NCBI GenBank assembly: GCA_963691655.1
Contig: OY829327.1
Location: forward strand, 66,104,079 to 66,168,078
Length of the DNA stretch: 64,000 bases
Reading direction: 5' to 3'
Origin: Toxonevra muliebris
Lineage: Eukaryota > Arthropoda > Insecta > Diptera > Pallopteridae
Positions 36,105 to 47,981 of the stretch are shown piece by piece (position 1 is the stretch's first letter; the number at the start of each line of letters is the position of its first letter). The notes beneath the pieces were generated by a model. That model was not told where the DNA came from and did no database searches. It saw nothing but the letters and a program-made list of their open reading frames with translations. Position numbers and translations under genes: made by a program.

Positions 36105-36530
36105 TTCTAGATCAGCTGGATTGTTGAAGAAGAGTTGACCTGAAGACGCTTGTATACGTTTGGCGGGAGCTAGGCAATTGCAGAGGAGGTGAAAAGCCAT
36201 TTCCTTCTCCTCCTCCTCATCAAGGCAGCTCCTAAAAAAGTTGTTTGTGGGCACTCCTAATCTATTGACATGTCAACCAAACGAACAATGCCCAGTAATT
36301 ATTATCACTAAGTTGCTAAAAGGGTTATGTGAGAAATAGGGAATGTTGTGGCTGACCTTGCCAGCTCATTGGTTTTACAATTGCCTGGTGGAATATCCTT
36401 GTGCTCTGGTACCCTATACCGAGCCGTTTGATATCTCTTTAGGAGATAGTCGGCAGTTAGCGATCACCTTAGAGGTAGTAAATACAATATCAAGTGATTT
36501 TATGGCTGCTTGACTATTTATTGACTAGTA
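36105..36530 (-). mobile_element. LINE C-terminal relic with RNase H motif
   Basis: The minus strand reads VPEHKDIPPGNCKTNELAR, the end of a retrotransposon RNase H domain. Further on, in another frame, it reads NNFFRSCLDEEEEKEMAFHL followed by a Cys-rich LLCNC stretch typical of the region after RNase H. Several stops and frame changes are present. It belongs to a RNase H-bearing non-LTR clade (I/Loa-like), different from the LINE in Art4 intron 1. Confidence 0.75.
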
Positions 36531-38465
36531 GTGAAGACGATTCGCTGAAAGCTATTAAATTTACAAAAAGAGAAATAGGGAAATACTGACGAAGTTGGGA
36601 AATAGAAAGGCATGTGATTTTCATAAAAATCTCCATAATACCATATTATCAATAACACTGCAAAATGTAGTTTTGAAAAGCATTTCCTTTCGATTTTAAA
36701 TTTAACTTTAAAAATACCTATCCACTTCTGTTTGTAAATTTAACGCGTCGCATCATCTGTTGCTGGAAACATTCCAAATAGCATTGCCCAAAAATTAGAA
36801 CTTTTTTTCTAAATTTACGACTCAAATACTCTTTCTATTTCATATTAATTTTTTAACTTTTTAAATCTAGTGGTACTAGGACAAACATTTCAAATTGAAA
36901 GTTCTTAACTTTGAAGAGCGTTTACAAAAAATTGGTTCGAAAAAATTGGTAATTTTTTGCCAAATAAATTGGAATTAATTTGTGTATTTTCCAGAAATGT
37001 AGTATTCAGAATAATAATAATATTTGTACCAATTTCAGCTTGATAGGTTGAAAGGTTCTTAAGAAAGTAACATTTAGAAAAAAATACGCTTAAAGTTTTG
37101 CGAGGCAAGAAAATTTCGTATAATTGTAATTTCGAGACAATCATAAAATGGTATTCTTTAATTCTAAGTCGTCGTTTTGTATGGTCCATTAAATCGTATT
37201 TATTTTCATAATTGCGGACATAAAGAAAACTTTGATTTCCGAATTTAAAATTTAAGATTTATAATTTCAGTCCGTGTTTGCTATAAGAAACGAAAGGACA
37301 GAAAGAAAAAAATATACAAAAAAACAACAATGTAACAATGTTTTTACTAATAACAATGACGGGGACTGGCCCAAATTTCAAATTAAAATTTAAATATTTT
37401 TTTCAGATCGAAGTTCAAACCAAGAAAAGAACCAAATTCTGATAAAAAATTTAGATCAAAATGAGACCAAATTCAGTTCAAAATCTTGATTACGACTTTT
37501 CTGATGGATTTATATTGTTAAATGATATATTTTGAGAAAACAATTTGAAGGAAATTTTAATTTCCTTTGAGAACAAACTTTGATGATTCAATTTGTTACA
37601 TCACTATTTTTTGAATCAGTTTTGGTCGAAACAAGAACCAGAAAAAAAATTAAATTAAGATAACAGTTGATTTGGATAGTACTTTAACGAATTTTCAAAA
37701 TATATATTCATATCACTCTTAGTGAAATTAAAAAATTTACATAATGGTAGATCTCTTATCTTTGGAGATATCACAATTAGAACTAGATGTTTCGTGTCCT
37801 GAATAGTGATATTACAGTGCACGCTCGGAATTCTTTAGTTCGGAAATCTTGATTGTAAAGAAAACTTAAGCCATTTTCCACCTATATGCAACTTCCTAAA
37901 ATCTTAAGATTTGACTTAAGATTTCTGAGTAGGTTTGAAATTAACTTTTGTTCGATTGTTCTTTTCGCTTTTAGTGCTTTTACCTAATAAAATATTTCTT
38001 AAATATTATACCCCTATAATTATTTAAAACGACTATGAAGCTTAGGGAAATAATTAATAAATGTAACGGCTGTGTAGCATTGAAATAAAAAGGAGCTTTT
38101 CTTAAAAAAAAGTTGATTTTAAAAACAGTCCAGAAATCTTAATAATTCGGGATTCTCAAGTAGCCCAAGAACAATTCAGATTAAGTAGCTGTTTTATTCT
38201 ACTTTGACATGAGAAATTTGGCTTAGTTGTTACCAAGCGTTTTCCTCCAGTAACACGTTATATGCCAAAAAGGCAGAAATAATTTTGTTGCCCATGCAAA
38301 TGGGCATGAGTTTTCTAACTAAATTAAACGAACTGGATTTTTAAGCATTCTAAGGGAAAACAGCAAAAACAAAAAATTATTGTCGTTTCAGTTCATTAGT
38401 GAATAGCAGCGTTTCGTTTTTTAAAATTTAGTTTACTATATAAGAATCATCAACTTTTTTTGAAA
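36531..38465. other. AT-rich intronic interval
   Basis: No gene, RNA gene or complete repeat was recognised on either strand. Confidence 0.4.
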
Positions 38466-38515
38466 GTCGTTTTCTTCTCAGAATCGTAGCCCTTTGATTC
38501 GGAGAAGAAAACGAC
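38466..38515. repeat. Short strong hairpin
   Basis: GTCGTTTTCTTCTC (38466-38479) is perfectly complementary to GAGAAGAAAACGAC (38502-38515). After one mismatch the stem continues GAATC/GATTC, giving about 20 bp around a 10-base loop. It may be a transposon scrap; the stem is shorter than a usual animal pre-miRNA. Confidence 0.5.
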
Positions 38516-38579
38516 CTGTTTTGATGCACAGTTACAGTCGCATTTTCAAATTCCAAAAACGACGTTCAGTATTATACAA

Positions 38580-39262
38580 CAGAGTTGTAAAAGAATGCAA
38601 TAAATTTAATTGCAATTAACTTCAAATTACCTTGTAGTCACAATTCACGAAATTATCAAAACTTGAATAACTTTGAGTGTTTATATATTAGGGTTGTTGC
38701 GAATAATAAAAATTATAATTTGTTTAGACAATTGGATTTGATAAAATGAACGAATGGATATATTAAATAACACATATGTATATTAAAATTGACTTCACAT
38801 TCCATTTGATTTCAATTGGCTTCAAACGACTCCAAGTGACTCCAATTGACTTCAAATCCCCAATTGACTCCTAGTGACTCCAATTTACTTCAAATTCCCA
38901 ATTGACTTCAAATGACTTCAACTGACTCCAATTGACTTCAAAATCCCAATTGACTGCAAATTGCAATTGACTCCAAATGACTGCATTTCAGTTCAAGGGT
39001 ATTTAAGTGACTCCAAGTGACGGCAAAGCAGTCATGATTTTGGAGTCATATGATTTGGAGTCTCATGATTTAAAAAAAAAATTGCATTCCCTTGACTCTA
39101 ACAACGACTTTTCTAAATGAATAACCAATCGGCGACTCCAAAAAAGACTTCCAACTGCCTTTTTTATTCTGGAGTCAAATATGTTATTCAATAAATGCAA
39201 TCAAAAATTATAATTCGGTTGTGACTTATATCCTCAATCGATTGCATTCTTTTACAGCTCTC
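38580..39262. mobile_element. hAT-like MITE with internal decamer repeats
   Basis: The left end CAGAGTTGTAAAAGAATGCA and right end (minus strand) GAGAGCTGTAAAAGAATGCA are inverted. The flanking 8 bp are TTATACAA (left) and TTATATAA (right), seven of eight identical, the duplication length of hAT elements. From about 38800 to 38985 the interior is an imperfect tandem array built on a TTGACTCCAA-type decamer. Confidence 0.7.
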
Positions 39263-39542
39263 TTATATAAGTGATTTTTTAAAGAGCAACAATGTTGAGC
39301 TAGTTTGACAAATAAAGTATTTCATTTAAAAACAATAAAAATCTGGCAATCGCCACATACATCAATCCAACTTTGGAAGTATTTTTAATTAGAAACCACA
39401 CCTGACCTTAAGAGGTTATATATACTTGTGTTGGCCGAAAAAATCGAAAATTTTTTAATTGCATTTTCTCAAAGTATTTCATAGAAATCTGAGCACTAAA
39501 GCCAAACTTACAGCTGTCAACGGCGAGCTACGTCCGACTACC

Positions 39543-39742
39543 AGAACATGGTGCGCGAAAGTATAAACGCGATTTTGGTGCAACGGGAGTATCGTCCGAA
39601 TTGTTAACATTTTTTGTTCAAAAACTTCGTAAAATAACTTGCAACATCAACAAATAGATATACGATGACTTATTCTGATGAAATTGTATCACCTGGAAAA
39701 TACCCTTTTTTCCGACAACAAGTGTGTATAACCCCTTAATTT
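39543..39742. repeat. Dispersed repeat, copy 2
   Basis: Same orientation relative of 21040-21600, sharing AACATGGTG, TAAACGCGATT, CAAATAGATATACGATGACT and CCGACAACA...AACCCCTTAAT with an internal deletion. Lies in the Glut4EF intron, ~200 bp beyond the zinc-finger exon donor. Confidence 0.55.
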
Positions 39743-39940
39743 CGTATCTTGTTTGTTTATTGATGACTGAGTAAAAGCTTAATTGAGATTTCATGAATAT
39801 TTGGCTTCACTAAATTTCCAAACAAGATATTTTCAAAAAAAAAAGTCATAGAAATCTGTACTCTTTGGCGCTGAAAGGGATAATAAATGTTTTCTAACTA
39901 ATGTTTACCGATTTTTAAATGATAAAACAGTAAAACTTAC

Positions 39941-40038
39941 CCGAGATGAACATTTCGTATGTGCCGCTCTATTTTCGGCGGTGTAAGCTCAGTAAATTTA
40001 CATCCTTTCCAAGTACATAAAAATCTGGATTTGTTTGC
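39941..40038 (-). CDS. Glut4EF: Glut4EF zinc-finger exon
   Basis: A 98 bp exon between a TTGCTTTCAG acceptor and CTCGG/GTAAGT donor. It starts in phase 0 and encodes ANKSRFLCTWKGCKFTELTP followed by PKIERHIRNVHLG. This is one C2H2 zinc finger, C-x4-C-x12-H-x4-H, with the HIRxxHLG end typical of the GLUT4EF/ZNF395 family. It recognises DNA together with the downstream C-clamp. The exon is small, and its other two frames contain stops, which supports the choice of frame. Confidence 0.9.
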
Positions 40039-40143
40039 CTGAAAGCAACAAATAAAATAAACATGTAAAAATGTAAAAAGCAAATGTAAAAATTATAATC
40101 AGTAAATAAGCTTCGTTTCTTTTGTTTTCACACACACACACAC

Positions 40144-40401
40144 ACTCTGAATATTTTCCTTGCGTACTTTGCGGTTGGGCCTTGAACGATTATAATCCTT
40201 CATAGCGGTATTATGCTGCAGCTGCTTTTGTTGGTATAGCTGGTTGTGTTCAGTACTAACATTTAGCAGTTGATGACGACGTCGTTGGTACCGATAATAA
40301 TAATGAAGTTTCTCATTATCAGTAGTTGTATTTGCTGTTCTTTGATTATAGTTATTGCACTCGTCTTCATCATCGTGTTTGTCGTATTTATTCGATAACA
40401 T
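40144..40401 (-). CDS. Probable 5'-neighbouring coding exon of Glut4EF
   Basis: A frame open from ~40557 to 40099 (minus strand) contains an ATG at 40399-40401 (MLSNKYDKHDDEDECNNYNQ) and ends in a basic RPNRKVRKENIQS stretch. A GTGTGT donor after IQS (next base 40143), or GTACGC after RPNRK (40167), would join in phase 0 to the zinc-finger exon across a 105-129 bp intron. A basic segment before the finger suits the family. Donors are weak and no good upstream acceptor was found, so it may be an alternative first exon or spurious. Confidence 0.45.
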
Positions 40402-40557
40402 TTTGCGCGCTGCGTATACCGGTGTGATGCCGGTGAGAATTGCAAATGTATTGGTGAGCAACGATGACAATGCAAGCTCTTTGGGTAAGCGTTGTGTGCA
40501 ATAGGACTTTTTAACGATGAACGAAAATAAACGATGTCTATGGATGTACATATGCAA

Positions 40558-40896
40558 TACATGAGAGTGAGTATGTACATGAGTTGGGTAAAGTGGGGCA
40601 TATGAGCTATAGAAAGCGACGGCACCGAACCATCTGCCCCCTTGAAACCCCCTTTATTTAATCATTCTCTCACTCGTTCGTTCGTCTAGTAAATGTAGCT
40701 GATACAAAATTGAGAACTTATCCTTGTAACGGCAAATAACAAGAGTACAAATAGACAAACGAACAATGCAAAGTAAGGCAAAATGAAACGAGTACAAGTG
40801 CACCAAATGAATGAAGAGCGGTATTTTGTATTTATCAGGTCAAGCTGCTGCAATTTCCCTACTATACGCGTGCACATATGAATGTATGGGTGTGTA

Positions 40897-40930
<34 letters not shown>

Positions 40931-41337
40931 CAATAATATGAGTTTCCTTGACACCGTTAATGCTCGTTTTTTGTAAAAGAAATACAAAAATGATGCTAAA
41001 AATGGCGGCACATGTACATAAGCATATAAATATGCACTTCTCTCAAGACTTGAAGTTTTATTACAGTTGACGGTTGTTGTGATATGCGACTAACTGTACT
41101 ATATTTTGTAGATAGATGTATATATCTATATATATATATAGACCTGCCCAAATTCTGAGAATGTTTTTTTCTTTTTTTTTACGGGAAAAGCTTTTCTGAA
41201 AGCTCTGCAAAAAATTTAATTTGCAAAACAGAAAAAATTTTCAAAAAGTTGTTCTTAATCTATTCGCTGCACTCAAATTTGAGTGTGGATCGGAACTTTC
41301 TTTTATGTTCCAACAGGCCATGGTGGGCCTAGACCTA
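40558..41337. other. Noncoding interval with (GA)n microsatellite
   Basis: Contains a run of about sixteen AG/GA dinucleotides at ~40899-40931 and TG/TATA-type simple repeats. Upstream of the candidate Glut4EF exon on the minus strand, so it could include an internal promoter; no direct evidence. Confidence 0.4.
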
Positions 41338-41460
41338 GGACCTAGGTTTGTTTTTGCTACCCAACAGGGGGGCCGTGTAGAAAATTTTTATTTTCTATTA
41401 TTGAGTTTGCCGAGATGGGACCATGCCGAATATTGAGCCCCGGTACTCTGCGGTCTAACT
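41338..41460 (-). mobile_element. SINE copy related to 54240-54375
   Basis: On the minus strand it shares the B-box-adjacent and body sequence CATCTCGGCA followed by AATAGAAAATAAAAATTTT and C(A/G)CGGC with 54240-54375. The tRNA-like head is degraded. Two copies with the same body point to a short interspersed element rather than a tRNA gene. Confidence 0.5.
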
Positions 41461-42116
41461 TATTTTTTTGGACAGGTCTACTATTCTTATATATGATGAT
41501 ACTGAATGTACATATATCATGTATTTAATGCACATAAACATGATACGATATTTTGATTTTTTTACACACACACATTTGCCCTGGTGACCTAATTTTCCAC
41601 TCATATGCTCATAAATGCAATTGAATGTAGAGTATTTGTGATTTGGAATATACACATACATACATGTGTAGGTATGTAAGTTATTTTGTATATTTGCACA
41701 CACGTACGATGTTTTAAATTGAAGTTTATATTGAATTTATTTGCTTATGAATTATTTTGTAAAGCTAACAGGTTTATTTTTAAGCGTTAGTCTCAATAAT
41801 TGTAAATAGACAGAACAATTTCAAAAAAGATGACAAAAATATACCTAATAACTTTTCTACACTGCGTATGAGTAATATTTGATTTTGAACTGAAATTTTG
41901 TATTTTCTTGGACCTTTTTTCATTGTATGTTGATTTGAATGTTTAGTCATGTAGAAGCTTAAACTAATTATAATAACAATAATTAATTATCGGTGTTAAA
42001 TTAGACAGGGATTGCAGGCGCAGAGCCGTAGCAACTCTGTTTTCCGTGAGGGGGAAAATAAATTTTACGAAATTGGACTTGTTTTGTTATTGTCTATTTT
42101 GCCATTTGTCTACCTA

Positions 42117-43030
42117 AGGAGTGAGATCGAAAAAATCTTAACATATATAAAATTCCATAATTTTTAAACGGTTGATCTCAAAGTTTTGATTTTTTTTTTA
42201 TTTAATTGATAATATTTTACAAATTACAGAAAAATATAACTTTTATAGTTCTAACCACTATTTATGAACTAGTGGACCTTTTTTGGTACAGTTTGGAACA
42301 GTTTGCCCATATCCTTTTAAAATCTTCGATATTTGGGAACACCTTTTTGTGCTCTTTAAGTTTCTTTTCACGGGAGCCCCATATCTCTCCACTGGTCTTA
42401 GCTCCGGACAATTTGGACGATGGCCTCTCTTGGTATAAAATCTATGTTATTACTTTGGTGCCACTCCAGAGCTTTCTTTCCGTAGTGACATGATGCCAAT
42501 TGTGCTCTCTTATGAAAGGAAGAAGTCTTTTTTTTAAACATTCTTTGATGTATATTTCGGTATTTATAGAGCCCACTGTAACAAATGACTTGCTTCTTTT
42601 GCCGCAACTGCATATAGCTTGCCATACCAGGAATTTTTTATGAAATTTTATCTGCTTTTGGATTCTAAATTGTTCTTCGACATTTCCTCGAGCATCAGCA
42701 ACATAAAAATTTTGATCCGGAAGCTGCGAAAAATCTGCCAGTACATACGTTTCGTCGTCTATTATACGACATGAATATTTTTGTATGAAATTCGATTTTA
42801 ATTTGTGAGCCCTACTTTTGTCGTCTAAATTTTTTGCAGCATTCCTGCCTAGAACAATTTGGATTTTTTGGTAAATTTTTAATAATTTTAAAACGTACTC
42901 CTTTTTCTTCATTTATTTTGATCAAACTCACAATAAATTAACATGTTTGTCATTAAAAATAACAACTGACATATTTTTCAAAGAAAATTTTTGGTTAAAA
43001 CTGTGTTAAGATTTTTTCAATATCACTCCT
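42117..43030 (-). mobile_element. Tc1-like DNA transposon, broken transposase
   Basis: Both ends start AGGAGTGA and carry GAAAAAATCTTAACA in inverted orientation. TA lies on each side (42115-42116 and 43031-43032), the target duplication of Tc1/mariner elements. The minus strand 42912-42442 encodes part of the DDE transposase (CRIIDDETYVLADFSQLPDQ, FLVWQAICSCGKRS). A frame change leads to ASCHYGKKALEWHQSNNIDF. N-terminal DNA-binding and C-terminal parts are missing; total 914 bp, so it is an internally deleted copy. Confidence 0.8.
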
Positions 43031-46000
43031 TACTATTCAGCACAATCGGTAGTAGTGTCCGACCAAATATTCGGCTTCGGCTCAGTTCTTCAGCTATTCG
43101 GCCTAAAATTGCACCTTCGGCATCGGCAAAAAATGGCCGAAGTTTTGGCTAAAGTATTTTGCCAAATCCGAAGATTGTAAACATTTTATTTTATAATAAT
43201 TTTTACTAAAAAGTAGGAAGTAAAAATTTATACAAATAAATAAATGTGAAGTGGTTTTATAAAGTATTTACATTACAATTTTTGTGTTATATTTTATCCG
43301 TTTGTTTGGAAAATGGAATTTTTACTTTTGAAGTAACCCACAGATTTACAACCGTACAAATAGTAATCAGTGATTTTTTTTAACGAACAACCTGCTGAAG
43401 CTAATACAATTAGAGGCAGCAGAAGCAAACCAAACTTTTTTACTTTTTAAGGAAAACTTGAAGCGTATTGAAAAGAAGCGTGAACTGTTAGAGAAGGCGA
43501 AATTTTCAATTACTGGTGCTTCACTTTTTTTTTTGCTTTCCGGGAGTTCAAAAAAATTGAAAATTGATTTGGCTAAAATCGCTCTAGAAATTCACAGTCG
43601 ATTGAAAGTTACAGGCCCTGATACAGCACTCATGCATATTTGAACTTTGAAACTAGTTTTTCTTAAAACAGCATTTTTCGAAATGGCTGCTTCATCAAAA
43701 CGGGTTTAATTACCACCTTAATAGTTTTTGGTTGCTATATTTTATCACAACGTTTATGGAACTTCCCAAGCTTTTAAAAAAATACATTAGTTATGTGTTA
43801 TTCTGATGTTAGCGACAGTCAAAATCAAAATTTATCAAAAACAGCAAAATTAATTATTTTGTTTGAATTTAGGACAAAAATAAATAAAATACTTCCCGTT
43901 ATACTAGCCAGATAAAAAAAGTAGCAGTGAGTAGCTAGGAATTTAAATTTTTTATACAAAATTTTTAGTTATTTAAAAAAACTGATAAAAAGTTTATTCA
44001 ACAACAAATACTTTTAGGCATTCAACTTTTCCGGCATCATAAAATCACGCCCATTAAAATTTATCAATCCTTTTTTTTAAATCAAAAATTTGGGAACTAG
44101 AGGGTTAATTCTTGTTCCAGCTACAGGTCTATCGATTAATACGCTGATTTAATCTTTGATTTTAGATAAGCAGAATCATGGCAGCCATCGGCCAACTTTT
44201 TTTTGACACAGGTGTCGTTGAACGACAGTCGTTCTATAGATATATAGTCCATGTACCTTTATATGTTATATGTTAACAAATTTTTAAATGATTCTTGAAA
44301 TAAATAATATTTGTCAGCTCCTTCGACAGTGAACACTTATTTAGTGTTACTGGTCAGCTTTCTATTTGGAGTATCTACTATTTATATTTTTCTGTATAGG
44401 TTTGCAAATACATAGGTAGAAAAAATTTAATCGGTAGTACCGACTCGGTATGGAAGATAATCATGACAATCATGCGCCAAGCACCAAAATGGAATGACGT
44501 GTCCATATGTCAAACGAAATATCAATTTCACAATTAACTTGACATGTGACATAACAGAGCAGTGTTGCTAAATTTTGGATTTCAAAATCCACCAGAACTG
44601 CTAATAAAAACGCGTTTTTTGAGAAAAAATTTACGATACTTAATTGAGTTAAGTATTGCTAACCTACGTAGCTATGCAAAACACTTGTTTTATTGTTTCC
44701 TAAAAAATTTTCAATTTCGAGTTGTGCCGCTTTTGTAGTTAATGTGCAAAATGTATAATGGCTATAATGCATGTAAAAATGTATTTTCAAGAAAATATGA
44801 AGTATAGGATTTAGAATAAAGTAACCACGCTCTTTTAATGTGACCTAGTTAAAGTGTCCTTCTGCTGATTATGTTGCTTCCGTTGCTGTTGTATTTCATT
44901 TTATGTTGTCTACTTGCAAGGCTAAACATGTATTTTCGATTGTGCACACATACTGATGTATATATAACATGGAGAGCAAAATTATATATAAGCATACATA
45001 TATGTATGTATGTACAGAGTATTCATACTCAAATGTATACATGAATGTGTATGTGAATATTGCATTCACTTTTAAATTTCAACTATTTTGTGGAGGTCTG
45101 AAAATAGGTCAAATATGCACTATGAACATTAGAATGGTTTCGAGATAATCCGAAGTGTAGCAAATATTTTGAAATCGTATCAAAGAAACACACTTTTTCA
45201 GCTAAATGAAGTTTTAAGGACTGTAAGAAAGATATTTACAAAAAATTATAATCATAATTTAGTTTTTTGTTCCCTCAAAAAGTGAGAAAAATCGCGAATT
45301 TTATTTATTTGGATGATATGACCAATGAAAGTATTTATTTTCATGCTGGTGTTCCTAGCATCCCTTAGTACTTTTATTCACAATTTGCACTTTAATATTG
45401 GCCATTATGGGGAACAGCTACTTATATTGGTACAGAGTAATCAGGACTTATTTTATGATAAATTGAGCCTGTTGAATCAAAAAATTAACACCGTTTTGTT
45501 CCATTTGACGATCATTTAAATGGGAACCACACCAAAAACGGTGGAGAAAAAACACAAAAATCCTCTAAGTAATTTTTTTTTGTCTGAAATAAAATATTTA
45601 GCTGGTGTTTAATGAGAAAGGGGGAAAAATATAAATTCCAGCGTCGTTCTCTCTTTGTTTTGAACAGGATAAAGGGGATATTATTTCTAAAGTGTGAATG
45701 GAATTCGTTGTAGTTGCTAAATGCCACCTACATGTAATTTTATTTTTACTTATAATTATGAGAACGGTAACCATTCGTCGAATCAGACACAAACGTTCAT
45801 AAAACAAAAATGGAGTTGATATGCGAATATAGTCAATAGAAAGAGTGAGAAAAAAATACAGTTCTGTGATGTTAGGGTTAAGAAAGTAAGGGTTGCCAAA
45901 ACTTGTTCTAATTTCAACATACTGTAAAACAGAAGTTGTTGACAACTTAAAAAGTTTTTGTTATTATGCTGTAATTATACATTTAGTATAGGTGAACATG

Positions 46001-47365
46001 TCTATTTGCCCGATTTTTTGGCTTTAATGGCACAGTGCTGTGAGGAGTCTAGATATAATTTATAGAAAATAATCTGTTTTAATTGAGTTTTTCAGAAGCA
46101 GACTATGAAACAGTAATAAATTTTGCCACTGTGTAGAAATTTGATGGTATTTGTTTTAATTTTTGTTTTACTTAAATTAAAATTAACCTTGTATTTAGGA
46201 ATTTATGCGCGCAATTGTTTTAAAAAGAAACGCGTGCACTACTCTTTTTTTTTGAATTTTGCAAGGCCTCCATTTGCACATATACATCTACAAATAATAA
46301 TATGCTCGAATGTATACAAATTGCTGGAAAAGTAAACCAGGTCAAGCGTATATAAGTAAGTATATATAATTTATTTTATATAAACTGCATACACTACAAG
46401 CATTTATGCTGGTCTAAATATATGTATACATACCAGCGTGTGTGTGTGTGTGAGCGTTTTGCAAGGCTATTTCTGCAATTGGTATTTCAATGACTTAGAA
46501 TATATACATATATTCATTAATTTATTTCATTCCAACCGAGACCTTTAAACAATTGTTACAACAGTAACAAAGAAATACTCTCACTAATACATATAAATTA
46601 TGAAGTGTTTGATAGAGTATTAGAATTTTTGTTTTTAATGGCATTGATATTATAAAATTAATTATCAGGGAGTTAATTTTGTGGACCAAAAAACTAAGAA
46701 AAAGGCAAAAAAAACTTCAAAAAAAGCATAATAGATTTAAAGTCAATTATAATTTAAAAATGTTTTATTGTTTTTAAAAAATGCATTAAAATGAAGTTTG
46801 AATTTTTAAACCAAAAAAAAATGGAGTTTGAGTAAAGCAGGAAGTTGGAAATTTTTTCATGTATTAGTTACAAAAAGGGAGTAGTCAAAAAAAATGCGTT
46901 GACCTTTTCCAAAATTTCTAAAGCCAAAATACTTCCGTTTTCAACCAATGACCTTGGTAACATGGCGTTCAGCTTTGTCGGTAGTTTCATCAATAGAAAC
47001 GAAAATAGGTTTTTTACCAACTTCGGATTGGATTTTTAGGAGATTTTTTCGTTCTGTGGGCTCATCGAAAACTTTCTTCTTCATGTATAGAAGAAGAAAT
47101 AGTTTTTGAATTTTGGGCTGTGGAGCTTTTTAACCTATTTGCCACATATTAGCGTCATTTTGGCTAGGTTGCCATTACATTTTTCTTGTCGTGGACATGA
47201 GAAGTTATAATTTGCGTGTTCTTATTTAAATTTTCCGCCTTAATATGTGCCTTGTTCTACGAAAAGGGAGCAATAGTTTGAAAAATCGATTTTCACTCAC
47301 AAATCTCAGATTTACGATTACCATAGCAACGCGCAAGCCCATAACTATCGAATTGTTTACCTTAA
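43031..47365. other. Repeat-rich noncoding interval
   Basis: No gene could be supported. Around 43060-43150 lies TTCGGC-rich sequence (GTCCGACCAA...) resembling a transposon terminus. A 64-codon ATG frame at 45325-45519 begins MKVFIFMLVFLASLSTFIHN, like a signal peptide, but has no other support. (TG)n occurs near 46438-46453. Confidence 0.35.
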
Positions 47366-47981
47366 CCCATATTGTCCCAGTACAAGATGCCATGATCCAA
47401 TTTGGAAAATTTTCAAAACACAATTTCCATATGTCTTCAATAAGGAATTTTAGAACTTAAAAAAAAAAAAAAATTGTTTCTGAGTTTTAGAGAATGTAGT
47501 AGTTTTGGCTTACCCCAAGAAAATAAGGTGACCAGGTGTAAAAAAAAACTAAAAATATTTCTACGCAACATCATGAGCAACAAGTATTCGCTGGGATCAA
47601 ATGTATTTAACACAGTATTTTAGAAGTTATTATAAGTTAAAAACAGAAAATATGCATTTTTGTTGAATTTTGCCTATTTCTCCATACACTTTTTTTACAA
47701 AAGTTTGGTCAGCTGTAGCCTCAGAAAAATATATGAGCACCTGTGAAGTTATAATTTTCTCATCAAGTTTATTATTTTATCTTGGGCAAAAAATGAATAA
47801 TTTTAATATTTTTTGTTGATTTTCAAAAAATACAATATCTTTAAATTATGTAAATGCAATTTTAAAGTTAGTATATATAGAAATATTAAACAGTCATTAC
47901 TTTTGGGAAAAATTTATAAATGTATTTTTGACAAATTTTCAAAGTTGCTGTTCGATTAATCGAACGTTGGGACGATATGAG
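47366..47981. mobile_element. piggyBac-like MITE, full-length copy
   Basis: Left TTAA-CCCATATTGTCCCAGTAC and right (minus strand) TTAG-CTCATATCGTCCCAACG form inverted ends with TTAA/CTAA flanks. The body is the reverse complement of 1-596. No transposase. This copy defines both ends of the family whose other copy is cut by the window edge. Confidence 0.6.

Larger units (their letters stand above)
20488..39940 (-). other. Glut4EF large intron (~19.5 kb) containing Art4
   Basis: The donor is CTCGG/GTAAGT at 39940 and the acceptor TTTGTTACAG ends at 20488. Joining the exons gives HLG-IKKARR with correct phase (GG plus C), which fits the zinc-finger-to-basic junction of this family. The intron contains the complete Art4 gene on the opposite strand and many transposon relics. 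That both flanking exons belong to one transcript is inferred from phase and family architecture. Confidence 0.8.

Noticed and set aside
40263..40625. 120-codon minus-strand frame overlapping the candidate Glut4EF exon
   Set aside because: Different frame, hydrophobic random-looking content; cannot splice in phase to the zinc finger with basic residues as the other frame can.
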